This document shows, one piece after another, positions 9,177 to 18,711 of a DNA stretch of 64,000 nucleotides. This stretch comes from Imbroritus primus (GTDB taxonomy: Bacteria; Pseudomonadota; Gammaproteobacteria; Burkholderiales; Burkholderiaceae): positions 310,001 through 374,000 of the forward strand of contig AKCV02000025.1 of the NCBI GenBank assembly GCA_000272025.2, in the 5' to 3' direction. The translations under genes were made by a program, and so were the position numbers. The notes beneath the pieces are model-generated. The model ran no database searches. It worked only from the letters and a program-made list of their open reading frames with translations, and was not told the DNA's origin. Each line of letters begins with the position of its first letter. Position 1 is the stretch's first letter.

Positions 9177-9414
9177 ACTCGGCCTGCACGCTCGTGCGTC
9201 GGCCAAGCTGACGCAACTGGCCGGCCGATACAAAAGCAGCGTGAAGATGTCGCGCAACGGACGCCAGGTCGATGCCAAGAGCATCATGGGCGTCATGATG
9301 CTGGCAGCCGGCATGGGGTCGACGGTGACCTTGCAGATCGATGGACCGGATGAGCAGGACGCCATGGATGCGTTGACGGAGCTGATCAACAATCGCTTCG
9401 GCGAAGGCGAGTAA
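9145..9414 (+). CDS. ptsH: phosphocarrier protein HPr
   Basis: An 89-residue PTS phosphocarrier. The active-site His15 is in NKLGLHARASAKL, and Ser46, the HPr-kinase target, is in AKSIMGVMML; both sit at the canonical positions. It accepts phosphate from EI and passes it to the EIIA encoded just upstream. The start at 9145 overlaps the EIIA coding sequence and is fixed by the MLQKDIPIIN opening of the domain. Confidence 0.95.
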   Translation: MLQKDIPIINKLGLHARASAKLTQLAGRYKSSVKMSRNGRQVDAKSIMGVMMLAAGMGSTVTLQIDGPDEQDAMDALTELINNRFGEGE

Positions 9415-9623
9415 TAAGCACAGTACGCGCCGCTTGTGGCGCGTGTCCACGGCCCTGAGCCGGCCCATGGCGCTTGTTCCAGGGCGTCGGCCGGTAGCGC
9501 GGCCGGCCGGACATGCTGCATTGCTGTGCTGTCGCCGTGCCTCCCGGCCGCGCCGGGGGGCAGTATGCAATGACCATGTGCGCGGCGGCCCCGCAGCGGG
9601 GCCGATCCTCCTTGGAGTCATCG

Positions 9624-11375
9624 ATGTCTTTTACGCTGCACGGTATTCCGGTTTCCCGCGATTTTGCCATTGGGCGCGCCCACCTCCTGGCGCGCGCAGC
9701 CCTGGATGTTTCCCATTACCTGGTCGATGAAGACCATATCGATGAAGAGATCGAGCGGCTGCGTCGCGCCCGCGCCACCGTGCGCAGCGAACTGCAGGTC
9801 CTGAAGCGCGACTTGCCCCGCGATGCGCCCGAGGAAATGGCCGCCTTCCTCGACGTGCATGCCATGATTCTCGATGACGAGATGCTGGCCGACGTGCCGG
9901 AAACGCTCATCCGCGTGCGCCGCTATAACGCCGAGTGGGCGCTGACGACCCAGCTCGAGGAGCTGATGCGCCAGTTCGACGAGATCGAGGATGAATACCT
10001 GCGGGCGCGCAAGGCGGACATCGAGCAGGTGGTCGAGCGAATACTCAAGGTGCTGGCAGGGGCGGCGGGGATCCCGCCGGTCGACGCGGCGGCGGACGAC
10101 GAGGAGGCGCCGGGCGTGATCGTGGTGGCGCACGACATCGCGCCGGCCGACATGCTGCAGTTTCGCGACCGTACTTTCCACGGCTTCGTCACCGATCTCG
10201 GCGGCCGCACCTCGCATACCGCGATCGTCGCGCGCAGCCTGGATATTCCCGCAGCGGTGGGCGTGCCCAGCGCCAGCGAGGTGATTCGCCAGGATGACTG
10301 GGTGATCATCGACGGCGACGCCGGCATCGTGATCGTCGATCCCAGTGAAATCATTCTCGAGGAATACCGTCATCGGCAGCGTGAGCGCCTGCTGCACAAG
10401 AAACGCCTGCAGCGCCTGCTGCGCACGCCCACCGTCACGCTTGACGGGGTGCAGGTCGGCCTGCTCGCGAACATCGAACTGGCCGAGGACGCGGCTTCCG
10501 CCCTGGCGGCGGGCGCGGTTGGCGTCGGTCTGTTCCGTTCCGAATTCCTGTTCATGAACAGCCGTGAAGGACTGCCCGACGAAAATACCCAGTTCGAGGC
10601 CTACCGCACGGCGGTGGAGTCGATGAAGGGTCTGCCCGTGACCATCCGTACTGTCGATATCGGCGCCGACAAGCCACTCGACAGCCGCGTGGCGGAATTC
10701 GAAACGGCGCCCAATCCGGCGCTCGGCTTGCGCGCCATCCGCTGGTCGCTGTCCGAGCCGTCGATGTTCCTGACACAGTTGCGCGCGCTGCTGCGGGCAT
10801 CGGCCTACGGGCAGGTGAAGATCCTGGTGCCGATGATGGCGCACGCCCGCGAGATCGACCAGACACTGGAACTGCTCGAGCAGGCCAAGCGGCAGCTCGA
10901 CGACGCTGGCGTGCCATACGACCCGACCATCAAGATCGGCGCGATGATCGAGATTCCCGCGGCGGTGCTGATGCTGCCAATGTTCCTGCGGCGGCTGGAT
11001 TTCCTGTCCATCGGTACCAATGACCTGATCCAGTACACGCTGGCCATCGATCGTGCCGACAATGCCGTGGCGCATCTCTATGATCCCCTGCATCCCGCGG
11101 TGCTGCAGTTGATTGCGCGCACCATTCACGAGAGCCGCGAGGCTGGCGTGCCGATCTCGGTCTGCGGCGAGATGGCCGGCGATCCGGCCATGACGCGCCT
11201 GCTGCTCGGTATGGGGCTGCGCGAATTCTCGATGCACCCCTCGCAGTTGCTGCAGGTCAAGCAGGAGATCCTGCGGTCTGACTGCGGCCGGCTGGAACAA
11301 CTCGTGCGCCCGGTGCTTGATGCCTACGAGCCGGATGCGCTCGAGGCGGCGCTGGAGCGGCTGCAGCACGACTGA
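9624..11375 (+). CDS. ptsI: phosphoenolpyruvate-protein phosphotransferase (enzyme I)
   Basis: A 583-residue EI that transfers phosphate from PEP to HPr. The phosphohistidine His198 is in GGRTSHTAIVARS. The PEP-binding TIM barrel carries GLFRSEFLFMN, DIGADKPL and the catalytic-Cys segment SVCGEMAGDP. The ATG at 9624 follows a TTGGAG Shine-Dalgarno and starts with the family's FTLHGIPVSRDFAIGRA. It lies 209 bases after ptsH, so it may also have its own promoter. No clear terminator follows. Confidence 0.95.
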   Translation: MSFTLHGIPVSRDFAIGRAHLLARAALDVSHYLVDEDHIDEEIERLRRARATVRSELQVLKRDLPRDAPEEMAAFLDVHAMILDDEMLADVPETLIRVRRYNAEWALTTQLEELMRQFDEIEDEYLRARKADIEQVVERILKVLAGAAGIPPVDAAADDEEAPGVIVVAHDIAPADMLQFRDRTFHGFVTDLGGRTSHTAIVARSLDIPAAVGVPSASEVIRQDDWVIIDGDAGIVIVDPSEIILEEYRHRQRERLLHKKRLQRLLRTPTVTLDGVQVGLLANIELAEDAASALAAGAVGVGLFRSEFLFMNSREGLPDENTQFEAYRTAVESMKGLPVTIRTVDIGADKPLDSRVAEFETAPNPALGLRAIRWSLSEPSMFLTQLRALLRASAYGQVKILVPMMAHAREIDQTLELLEQAKRQLDDAGVPYDPTIKIGAMIEIPAAVLMLPMFLRRLDFLSIGTNDLIQYTLAIDRADNAVAHLYDPLHPAVLQLIARTIHESREAGVPISVCGEMAGDPAMTRLLLGMGLREFSMHPSQLLQVKQEILRSDCGRLEQLVRPVLDAYEPDALEAALERLQHD

Positions 11376-11509
11376 CTGCGGGGGGGGGCGGGCCAGATTC
11401 CAGGCAGAGCCCTGGCCATATTTCTGGCGGTTTCCCCACCGCCAGCGTGGCATGAAATCCTCACGCAAGTGACGGCTTCTGCCTAAATAATCCGCACCCA
11501 TCAAATGGG

Positions 11510-11540
11510 AATTGTTATCATTCAGATTCTCTGTTATGCT
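11510..11540 (+). promoter_or_regulatory. bfd promoter with overlapping Fur-box-like sequence
   Basis: TTGTTA (11512-11517) and TATGCT (11535-11540) are 17 bases apart. The -35 lies inside AATTGTTATCATT (11510-11522), whose reverse complement matches 11 of 13 positions of the Fur-box core AATGATAATCATT. Iron repression of bfd by Fur is the usual arrangement. Confidence 0.6.
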
Positions 11541-11604
11541 GGATTCCACGCAAGGCCGAAATGCGTCGTGGTGACGCACCGGCTCCTGCCTGCGGGAGGT
11601 GCGC

Positions 11605-11904
11605 GTGTACGTCTGTATCTGCAACCAGGTTTCCGATCGTGAGATCCACGGCGCCGTCCGTCTTGGCGTGACGACCCTGGACGAGCTCGCCGAGACACTG
11701 GGTGTGGGCACTTGTTGCGGGCGTTGCCGCGAGTGTGCCCAGAACGTCCTGCAGGACGGCATGGCCGCCGCCGCTCTCCAGCCTGTCAGCCTGATTCGCA
11801 AGACTGCGGATCATCCTTCCTATGCCAGTCCCGGGTCGCATGCCATAATGCAGGCTGAAGGCCCGCTGGTCGCCAACGACCAAAGCAGCGAACTGACCGC
11901 CTGA
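11605..11904 (+). CDS. bfd: bacterioferritin-associated ferredoxin (2Fe-2S)
   Basis: A 99-residue [2Fe-2S] protein that reduces bacterioferritin's iron core to release iron. The four cluster cysteines C4, C6, C38 and C41 (MYVCIC and GTCCGRC) are at the same positions as in Escherichia coli Bfd. The GTG at 11605 is chosen over the GTG at 11599 because it gives MYVCIC directly and sits five bases after GGAGG. A C-terminal tail of about 35 residues beyond the domain is unconserved. bfr lies 118 bases downstream. Confidence 0.9.
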   Translation: MYVCICNQVSDREIHGAVRLGVTTLDELAETLGVGTCCGRCRECAQNVLQDGMAAAALQPVSLIRKTADHPSYASPGSHAIMQAEGPLVANDQSSELTA

Positions 11905-12022
11905 GGTCAGTCGGACAGCATCGTCCTTCGCGTGTTGCCCTGCCGGTTGCGCCACACTATCCGTGTGGCGGACAGTAGGGCATTGCCGCATGCGGGCCAG
12001 AAGAACCTCACAGGAGCCCGGT

Positions 12023-12502
12023 ATGAAAGGTGATAAGCGCGTCATTCAGTATCTCAATCAGCAACTCACCAACGAGCTGACGGCAATCAACCAGTATTTC
12101 CTGCACGCCAGGATCTACCGTCACTGGGGTTTCAAGAAGATCGGCGAGCACGAATACCGCGAGTCGATCGGCGAGATGAAGCATGCCGACAAGCTCATTG
12201 ACCGCATCCTGATGCTCGAAGGCCTGCCGAACCTGCAGGACCTGCACAAGGTCATGGTCGGCGAGAACACGCCGGAGATGCTGTCGTGCGACCTCACGCT
12301 CGAGAAAAGCGCGCACGCGCTCGTCAAGGAGGCGATCGCCTATTGCGAGAGCGTGAGCGATTTCGTCAGCCGCGAACTGTTCGTGGAAATCCTCGACGAT
12401 ACCGAGGAGCATATCGACTGGCTCGAAACCCAGCTCGAGCTGATCGACAAGGTGGGCCTGCAGAACTACCTGCAGTCGCAAATGGAGCCGGGCGAGGCCT
12501 GA
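12023..12502 (+). CDS. bfr: bacterioferritin
   Basis: A 159-residue subunit of the 24-mer heme-containing iron storage protein. All di-iron ferroxidase ligands are present at canonical positions (E18, E51, H54, E94, E127, H130), as is the heme ligand M52 in [10 protein letters not shown]. It follows bfd on the same strand, forming an iron storage and release pair. A Shine-Dalgarno (AGGAG) precedes the ATG. Confidence 0.95.
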   Translation: MKGDKRVIQYLNQQLTNELTAINQYFLHARIYRHWGFKKIGEHEYRESIGEMKHADKLIDRILMLEGLPNLQDLHKVMVGENTPEMLSCDLTLEKSAHALVKEAIAYCESVSDFVSRELFVEILDDTEEHIDWLETQLELIDKVGLQNYLQSQMEPGEA

Positions 12503-12715
12503 GCCGGTTGTTTTCCTGATTCCCGAATCCACCGCGCCCGCAGTGTGGGCGCAGTTGCGGGGAGTTGAGGTATGTCCTGCGGCTTCCGGGCCGGGGTCCG
12601 TGCCTTGTTCCCCGCTCGCTGCCGATCACGTCCGCGTTGCAGCGTATCTTCCCTGTGTTTTCAGTCCTCTCCGGCAACGTGCTCTGCCGACTCTCCGGAC
12701 GTGCCTGAGCATGGT

Positions 12716-13483
12716 CTAAAGTGCCGGCGCGTGCTCCGCGTGGCTGCACACCTCGCACTCCGGATTGCGCGCCAAGGCCAGGCTGGTCCACTCCATGCTG
12801 CGCGCATCGAGCATCAGCAGCCTGCCGGCCAGCGATTCTCCCGTCCCGATCAGCAGCTTCAGCGCTTCGGCGGCCTGCACTGTGCCGACCATGCCAACTA
12901 CCGGCGCAAATACGCCCATGGTGGCGCAGGCCACTTCAGGCGCATCGGCCGACGGCGGAAACAGGCAGGCATAGCACGGGTTCTCTGGCACACGCTTGTC
13001 GTACACGCTGATCTGTCCATCGAAGCGGATCGCCGCGCCCGACACCAGCGGTATGCGGTGGGTGACGCAGGCGCGATTGATCGCATGGCGTGTGGCGAAG
13101 TTGTCGCAGCAGTCCAGCACGACATCCGCAGTGCGTACCAGCGCACCGAGGCGCGCCAGATCGACACGTTCCTGTACCAGCTCGACCGCCACGCCGGGGT
13201 TCAGACGTTCGATAGCCTCGCGTGCCGATTCAACCTTGAGCCGGCCGACATTGGCCGTGGTGTGGATGATCTGGCGCTGCAGGTTGGTGAGATCGACCGT
13301 GTCGTCATCGACGATCGTCAGGCGACCCACGCCGGCTGCGGCGAGGTACGGCAGTGCCGCCGCGCCCAGGCCGCCCGCGCCGATCACCAGCGCATGGGCG
13401 GCGAGCAGCCGCGTCTGTCCTTCGATGCCGATTTCGTCGAGCAGGATGTGACGCGAGTAGCGGAGCAGCTGATCGTCTTGCAT
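12716..13483 (-). CDS. moeB: HesA/MoeB/ThiF-family adenylyltransferase
   Basis: A 255-residue E1-like enzyme that adenylates the C-terminus of a ubiquitin-fold sulfur carrier (MoaD or ThiS). It has the nucleotide-binding loop VIGAGGLGAAALPYL, DDDTVDLTNLQRQ, the DCCDNFATRHAIN segment, and two zinc-binding CXXC pairs (CYAC and CEVC). Sequence alone does not separate MoeB from ThiF. It is the last gene of the gpmA-protease-moeB minus-strand run, 74 bases after the protease gene. The ATG at 13483 gives the typical MQDDQLLRYSRHI start. Confidence 0.88.
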   Translation of the reverse strand: MQDDQLLRYSRHILLDEIGIEGQTRLLAAHALVIGAGGLGAAALPYLAAAGVGRLTIVDDDTVDLTNLQRQIIHTTANVGRLKVESAREAIERLNPGVAVELVQERVDLARLGALVRTADVVLDCCDNFATRHAINRACVTHRIPLVSGAAIRFDGQISVYDKRVPENPCYACLFPPSADAPEVACATMGVFAPVVGMVGTVQAAEALKLLIGTGESLAGRLLMLDARSMEWTSLALARNPECEVCSHAEHAPAL

Positions 13484-13557
13484 GATGCGGTATGGACGCA
13501 ATAGGGCGTCAATAGGACGGCAATGCGACAGCAGGCCCCGCCTGCCGTCAGCTTCCG

Positions 13558-15153
13558 TCAGGGTGCGTTCTGGCCAGTCGGGGTGCCGAGCGGCTTGATG
13601 CCCGGTTCGCTGGCCGGGGCGGCAGGCGCTGCCGGCTTGGCGGGCGTCGCCTTGGCTGGCGCCGTTGTCGCCGCGGGCAGGCGGCGGCCCTTGTTGGCGT
13701 CATTCGTCGCCATGGCCTCGAGCGCCGATTTTGAGCGCTTCACCGGCTGGCCCTTCAATTGCGCGATGGCCTGCTGCAGCATGAAGTCATCAGCCGAGCC
13801 CAGTTCCGGCGGGCGCTTCTTGCGATCGCGCTCGCGTTCTTCCGGCGTTTTCTTGGCGTTTTCTTCCTCGAGCCGGCGCAGTTCCTCGATGCGGCGCTGT
13901 TCGCGCTCCGTCATCTCCTGCTCTTCCGATTCCTGCTTGTTGCGCAGGTGGCGCTCGGTGTCGATCTCGCGCGTGATCAGTGCGTCATCCGGATCGCCCT
14001 CGGCGCTCTGGTCGACCGGCACGTCGGGCCGAATGCCCTTGGCCTGGATCGACTTGCCGGATGGCGTGTAGTAGTAGGCAATGGTCAGCTTGATGCCGGT
14101 GTCGTTCGACAGCGGTCGCACGGTCTGCACCGAGCCCTTGCCGAACGAGGTCTTGCCCATGATGGTGGCACGCTTGTGGTCCTGCAGCGCACCGGCCACG
14201 ATTTCCGAGGCCGAGGCGGTGTAGGCGTTGGTCAGTACGACCATCGGCACGGTCTTGAAGATCGGCGGCAGGCTGCGCAGCGGATCGTCCTCGAACGACG
14301 ACAGCCGGTAGTTTGCGTAGTTCGCGCGGTACTGGCGCTTGGCGTCCGGCACCTGACCATTGGTCGATACCACCAGCGCATCGTCCGGCAGGAAGGCGGC
14401 CGAGACGCCGACGGCGCCCTGCAGCACGCCGCCACCGTTGTTGCGCAGGTCGAGCACCAGACCCTTGAGATTCGGTTCCTTTTCGGCGATTTCCTTCAGC
14501 TTGCGCGCCAGGTCCGGCACCGTGCGTTCCTGGAAGGAGGTCAGGCGTACCCAGGCATAGCCCGGTTCCAGGACCTTCGACTTGACCGATTGCACGCGGA
14601 TCTCGGCACGCGTGATGGTCACCGGGAAGGTGCGCTCGTCGGACTTGCGGTAGATGGTCAGCGTGACCTTGGTGCCTGGCTCGCCGCGCATGCGCTTGAC
14701 GGCCTGCTCAAGCGGCATGCCGCGCACCGGCTTGTCGTCGATGCGCGTGATCAGGTCACCCGGCTGGATGCCGGCGCGGAAGGCGGGCGTGTCCTCGATC
14801 GGGTTGATGACCTTGACCAGGCCTTCTTCCTGCGAGATCTCGATGCCCAGCCCGGCGAAACGGCCGCGCGTGCCTTCCTGCAATTCGTTGAAATCTTTCT
14901 TGTCGAGATACGCCGAATGCGGATCAAGGCTCGACACCATGCCCTTGATCGCCTCTGTCAGCAGTTTCTGGTCATTGACCGGTTCCACATACTCGCGCTT
15001 GATCTGCCCGAAGATGTCCGCCATCAGCCGGAGCTGCTCGAGCGGCAGCGGGCCGGGTGTGTTCTGGGCCGTGGCCGAGAACTGCAGCGTGGCCAGCACG
15101 CCAGTCACCAGGCCGGCGGAGATCAGGGTAAGGTTCTTGAGCGAGGGTCGCAT
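13558..15153 (-). CDS. ctpA: S41 C-terminal processing peptidase (CtpA/Prc family)
   Basis: A 531-residue exported serine protease that trims proteins from their C-termini. An N-terminal signal anchor (LTLISAGLVTGVLATLQFS) is followed by a PDZ domain (about residues 95-175, with GLGIEISQEEG). The catalytic domain has Ser314 in NAYTASASEIVAGALQD and Lys339 in GKTSFGKGSVQ, 25 residues apart as in Prc. The C-terminal 140 residues are charged and Pro/Ala-rich and look disordered. It lies between gpmA and moeB, an order seen in other Burkholderiales. Confidence 0.92.
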   Translation of the reverse strand: MRPSLKNLTLISAGLVTGVLATLQFSATAQNTPGPLPLEQLRLMADIFGQIKREYVEPVNDQKLLTEAIKGMVSSLDPHSAYLDKKDFNELQEGTRGRFAGLGIEISQEEGLVKVINPIEDTPAFRAGIQPGDLITRIDDKPVRGMPLEQAVKRMRGEPGTKVTLTIYRKSDERTFPVTITRAEIRVQSVKSKVLEPGYAWVRLTSFQERTVPDLARKLKEIAEKEPNLKGLVLDLRNNGGGVLQGAVGVSAAFLPDDALVVSTNGQVPDAKRQYRANYANYRLSSFEDDPLRSLPPIFKTVPMVVLTNAYTASASEIVAGALQDHKRATIMGKTSFGKGSVQTVRPLSNDTGIKLTIAYYYTPSGKSIQAKGIRPDVPVDQSAEGDPDDALITREIDTERHLRNKQESEEQEMTEREQRRIEELRRLEEENAKKTPEERERDRKKRPPELGSADDFMLQQAIAQLKGQPVKRSKSALEAMATNDANKGRRLPAATTAPAKATPAKPAAPAAPASEPGIKPLGTPTGQNAP

Positions 15154-15374
15154 GTGTCGATGCCTGAACAGAAAATTGCCGCGAAGTTGCGGCAGAGCCC
15201 GGCAAAAACGCTATCAGAATGCTTCTGGCGTCATCGCCCGGCCTTGCCGTACTACTTGTACTGTCTGCGGCCGTGCGCCTAGCCAGAATCGCTTCGCTTC
15301 ATTCTGTAGCGTTTCATCCCGAGCGTGCCACAGTATAAAGCGGTCCAGTCCCGGCTGCCGGACCGCCCGCAGGT

Positions 15375-16121
15375 TTATTTGGCCTTGCCCTGGTTGGCGA
15401 CAGCGGCCAGCGAGGCCTCCACCGCCGCAGCATCGCCGAGGTAGTAGTGGCGGATCGGCTTGAGCATCGCATCCAGTTCATACACCAGCGGCGTGCCGTT
15501 GGGGATGTTCAGCCCGACGATCTCACTGTCGGAGATATTGTCGAGGTATTTCACCAGGGCGCGGATGCTGTTGCCGTGGGCCGCGATCACGATACGCTTG
15601 CCAGCCAGGATGTCCGGGGCGATTTTCTCGTTCCACAGCGGCAGCACGCGCGCTACCGTATCCTTCAGGCACTCGGTGAGGGGGATTTGTTCCCGGTCGA
15701 GGCCGGCGTAGCGCGGGTCGGCATACGAAGTGCGTTCATCGTCGGCGGCCAGCGCCGGCGGCGGCGTATCGTAGCTGCGGCGCCAGACCAGCACCTGCTC
15801 ATCGCCAAACTTGGCGGCCGTCTCGGCCTTGTTGAGGCCCGACAGCGCGCCATAGTGGCGCTCGTTGAGCCGCCACTCGTGTTCCACCGGAATCCACAGC
15901 AGGTCCATTTCCTCCTGCACATGCCACAGCGTGCGGATGGCGCGCTTGAGCACCGAGGTATAGGCCACATCGAAGGTAAAGCCGGCTTCCTTGAGCAGCT
16001 TGCCGCCCTCGCGGGCCTGCGCGATACCGGTGTCGGTCAGGTCGACGTCGACCCAGCCGGTAAAGCGGTTTTCCTTGTTCCAGGTGGATTCGCCGTGGCG
16101 AATCAGTACGAGCTGATACAT
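15375..16121 (-). CDS. gpmA: 2,3-bisphosphoglycerate-dependent phosphoglycerate mutase
   Basis: A 248-residue glycolytic enzyme interconverting 3- and 2-phosphoglycerate. The phosphohistidine is His9 in [10 protein letters not shown], followed by [16 protein letters not shown], the [17 protein letters not shown] segment, and [17 protein letters not shown] with the second catalytic His. The length is canonical. The gene is divergent from the rhodanese gene; a minus-strand -10-like TATTAT lies at 16153-16158. Confidence 0.95.
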   Translation of the reverse strand: MYQLVLIRHGESTWNKENRFTGWVDVDLTDTGIAQAREGGKLLKEAGFTFDVAYTSVLKRAIRTLWHVQEEMDLLWIPVEHEWRLNERHYGALSGLNKAETAAKFGDEQVLVWRRSYDTPPPALAADDERTSYADPRYAGLDREQIPLTECLKDTVARVLPLWNEKIAPDILAGKRIVIAAHGNSIRALVKYLDNISDSEIVGLNIPNGTPLVYELDAMLKPIRHYYLGDAAAVEASLAAVANQGKAK

Positions 16122-16240
16122 GGTGCGTCCTGAAGTGAACTGATGATCGGTCATAATACGGCCACTGCACGGCGTGCGCGCCACGCGGCCAATCCGCTAT
16201 TTTATAATGCGGCGACCCAACTCCCGCCTGGAAACCCATC

Positions 16241-16654
16241 GTGACGTTTTTTTCCGACTACAACAATCTCGGTTTGCTCGCCATTGCCCTCGTCTCGGGC
16301 GGCCTGCTGGCCTGGCCGGCGCTGACGCGGCGCACCACTGGCGCGAGCGTGAATATCTCCGAAGCGACCCGGCTGATCAACAAGCACAATGCAGTTGTCG
16401 TGGATATCCGCGATGCCGTCGAATACGCCGTCGGCCACTTGCCGCAAGCCAAGTCGGCGCCGCTTGCGGAACTTGCGGGCAAGGTCGCGACCCTTGCAAA
16501 GAACAAGTCCAACCCCATCATCGTGGTATGCCAGACCGGCAAGCTGTCGGGCAAGGCCCATGCAGCCATCAAGGAAGCCGGGTACAGTGAGGTGTATTCG
16601 CTCGAAGGCGGCATCAACGCCTGGCGACTGGCGGGCTTGCCGCTGGTGAAGTGA
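16241..16654 (+). CDS. membrane-anchored rhodanese-like protein
   Basis: A 137-residue single-domain rhodanese with an N-terminal membrane segment (about residues 8-28). The active-site loop is CQTGKLSG with Cys97, preceded by VVVDIRDAVEYAVGHLP and followed by EGGINAWRLAGLPL, so a sulfurtransferase function is plausible. It starts with GTG at 16241, and a TATAAT at 16203-16208 lies upstream. It forms a run with grxC and secB, a gene order known from other Burkholderiales. Confidence 0.88.
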   Translation: MTFFSDYNNLGLLAIALVSGGLLAWPALTRRTTGASVNISEATRLINKHNAVVVDIRDAVEYAVGHLPQAKSAPLAELAGKVATLAKNKSNPIIVVCQTGKLSGKAHAAIKEAGYSEVYSLEGGINAWRLAGLPLVK

Positions 16655-16680
16655 GCGGTTGACCACAGGAGAAGCAAGGC

Positions 16681-16938
16681 ATGGCCAAAGTTGTGATGTA
16701 CAGCACCACCGTCTGTCCCTACTGCCAGATGGCAGAACGGCTGCTGCGTTCGCGCGGCGTCGACGCAATCGAAAAGATTCTCATCGACCGGGAGCCCGGC
16801 AAGCGCGAGGAAATGATGGAGCGCACCGGCCGCCGTACGGTTCCGCAGATCTACGTGGGCGAAACCCACGTCGGCGGTTTCGACGACCTCTCGGCGCTCG
16901 ACAAGCAAGGTGGGCTGCAGCCGCTGCTGGCCGCGTGA
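16681..16938 (+). CDS. grxC: glutaredoxin 3
   Basis: An 85-residue dithiol glutaredoxin. The CPYC active site is at residues 12-15, with TVPQIYVGETHVGGFDDL (cis-Pro and glutathione-binding GG) after it. It reduces protein disulfides with glutathione. It sits 26 bases after the rhodanese gene and before secB, with an AGGAG Shine-Dalgarno. Confidence 0.95.
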   Translation: MAKVVMYSTTVCPYCQMAERLLRSRGVDAIEKILIDREPGKREEMMERTGRRTVPQIYVGETHVGGFDDLSALDKQGGLQPLLAA

Positions 16939-17096
16939 TGTTTTCGGTCTCCGCCGTGCGGGGACCGTGCTGATCCTCATGTAACATAACGTTTTCCCGC
17001 GCGGCATGCTGCGCGGCCACCGTCGTGTGGCCGGTGTGCATGCGGCCCGCCGCGCATTCCATCGACAGTTTCCCTCGACATTACCGACAGACTTCC

Positions 17097-17627
17097 ATGA
17101 GCGAACAGCAAGCCAATCAGGCACAAGACGATCAGCCCTTTTTCAACATCCAGCGCATCTACCTCAAGGACCTGTCGCTGGAGCAGCCGAATTCACCGGC
17201 CATTTTCCTCGAGCAGGAAGCACCGGGCGTGGAAGTCCAGGTCGACGTGTCGGCCGCCCAGCTCGGCGAAGACGTGTTCGAAGTCGTTGTCACCGGCACC
17301 GTGACCACCAAGGTCCAGGACCGCGTGGCCTTCCTCGTGGAAGCCCACCAGGCCGGCATCTTCGATATCCGCAATGTGCCGGTCGAGCAACTCGATCCGC
17401 TGCTGGGTATCGCCTGCCCGACCATCCTCTATCCGTACCTGCGCTCCAACATTGCCGACACCATCACGCGCGCCGGCTTCCAGGCCATCCACCTGAGCGA
17501 AATCAACTTCCAGGCACTCTACGAGCAGCGCCTCGCGGCCGCCATGGAAGAAGCCAATGCGCAGCCCAATGGTAGCGGCGGCAGCGGCATCGTGATGCCC
17601 GACGGTTCGCAGGCCAGCACGCACTGA
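17097..17627 (+). CDS. secB: protein-export chaperone SecB
   Basis: A 176-residue tetrameric cytosolic chaperone that keeps preproteins unfolded and hands them to SecA. It carries [20 protein letters not shown] (key residues IYLKDLS), [11 protein letters not shown]-like [12 protein letters not shown], and [11 protein letters not shown]. It is longer than the Escherichia coli protein, with an extended acidic/Gly-rich C-terminus. It is followed 73 bases later by gpsA, as in many proteobacteria. Confidence 0.95.
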   Translation: MSEQQANQAQDDQPFFNIQRIYLKDLSLEQPNSPAIFLEQEAPGVEVQVDVSAAQLGEDVFEVVVTGTVTTKVQDRVAFLVEAHQAGIFDIRNVPVEQLDPLLGIACPTILYPYLRSNIADTITRAGFQAIHLSEINFQALYEQRLAAAMEEANAQPNGSGGSGIVMPDGSQASTH

Positions 17628-17700
17628 GCGGAATGAGCCGCATTGTCATGGGCTGCCTCGCCACTGAAGCAGGGCGCGGTAACGCGCCCCGTCATGCCCG

Positions 17701-18711
17701 ATGATCCCCGTGACCGTCCTCGGCGCGGGGGCGTGGGGTACCGCGCTGGCCAGCCATGCCGCCCGGGTGCACGACGTGCGGCTGTGGGGGCGCGATGCCG
17801 GCGAGCTTGCTGCGATCGGCGCGGCCCGCGAGAATGCCCGCTACCTGCCGGGGGTGCCGTTGCATCCCGGCCTGCGTACCGAACCTGATCTTCAGGCTGC
17901 ACTGGCCCATGCTGCGCAGCCCGGCGGACTGCTGGTCATCGCCACGCCCGTCGCCGGCCTGCGCGACATGGCACAAGCGTGGCTCGCGCACGCCAGCGCG
18001 GCGCGCATGGTCTGGCTGTGCAAGGGCTTCGAACCCGATACGGGCAGGCTGCCGCACCAGATGGTGCAGGAAGTCATCGACGCGCATGGCGGCAGGGCCG
18101 CCGGCAACGGCGGCCCGTCGGGCCCGAGCTTCGCGCGCGAGGTCGCGCAGGGCTTGCCTTGTGCGCTCACCGTGGCCAGCGATGACCCGGTCGTGTGCGA
18201 GCGTGTGCAGCAGGTTTTCCATCATCACGCCATGCGCATCTACGCCTCCGAAGACATCGTCGGCGTCGAGGTCGGCGGGGCAGTGAAGAACGTGCTGGCG
18301 ATTGCCACCGGGGCGAGCGATGGGCTCGGCCTGGGACTGAATGCGCGGGCCGCGCTGGTAACGCGCGGCCTGGCGGAAATGACGCGCCTGGGCATGGCCC
18401 TCGGGGGGCGCACCGAAACATTCATGGGGCTGACAGGCGTGGGTGATCTCATCCTGACGGCCACGGGCGACCTGTCGCGCAACCGCACGGTTGGCATGCG
18501 ACTGGCGCAAGGGGGAAAGCTGGACGACATTCTGCGCGACCTTGGTCATGTCGCAGAAGGCGTCCGGTGCGCGCGCGCGGTCTTGGCGCTCGCAAAACAA
18601 CAGGGCGTCGATATGCCCATTACGGAGGCGGTGTGCGAAGTGCTGTTCAATGGTCTGCCAGTTCAGACCGCCGTCGAGCGGCTCCTCCAGCGGGACGCGC
18701 GCGCCGAATAA
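17701..18711 (+). CDS. gpsA: glycerol-3-phosphate dehydrogenase [NAD(P)+]
   Basis: A 336-residue cytosolic enzyme reducing dihydroxyacetone phosphate to sn-glycerol 3-phosphate for phospholipid synthesis. It has the Rossmann loop [11 protein letters not shown] near the N-terminus, [20 protein letters not shown], the catalytic lysine in [14 protein letters not shown], and [14 protein letters not shown]. The ATG at 17701 lacks a strong Shine-Dalgarno but fits the conserved N-terminus. Confidence 0.94.
   Translation: MIPVTVLGAGAWGTALASHAARVHDVRLWGRDAGELAAIGAARENARYLPGVPLHPGLRTEPDLQAALAHAAQPGGLLVIATPVAGLRDMAQAWLAHASAARMVWLCKGFEPDTGRLPHQMVQEVIDAHGGRAAGNGGPSGPSFAREVAQGLPCALTVASDDPVVCERVQQVFHHHAMRIYASEDIVGVEVGGAVKNVLAIATGASDGLGLGLNARAALVTRGLAEMTRLGMALGGRTETFMGLTGVGDLILTATGDLSRNRTVGMRLAQGGKLDDILRDLGHVAEGVRCARAVLALAKQQGVDMPITEAVCEVLFNGLPVQTAVERLLQRDARAE

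Noticed and set aside
9618-11801. A 727-codon open frame antisense to ptsI
   Set aside because: It is composition-driven shadow coding opposite a gene with intact active-site motifs.
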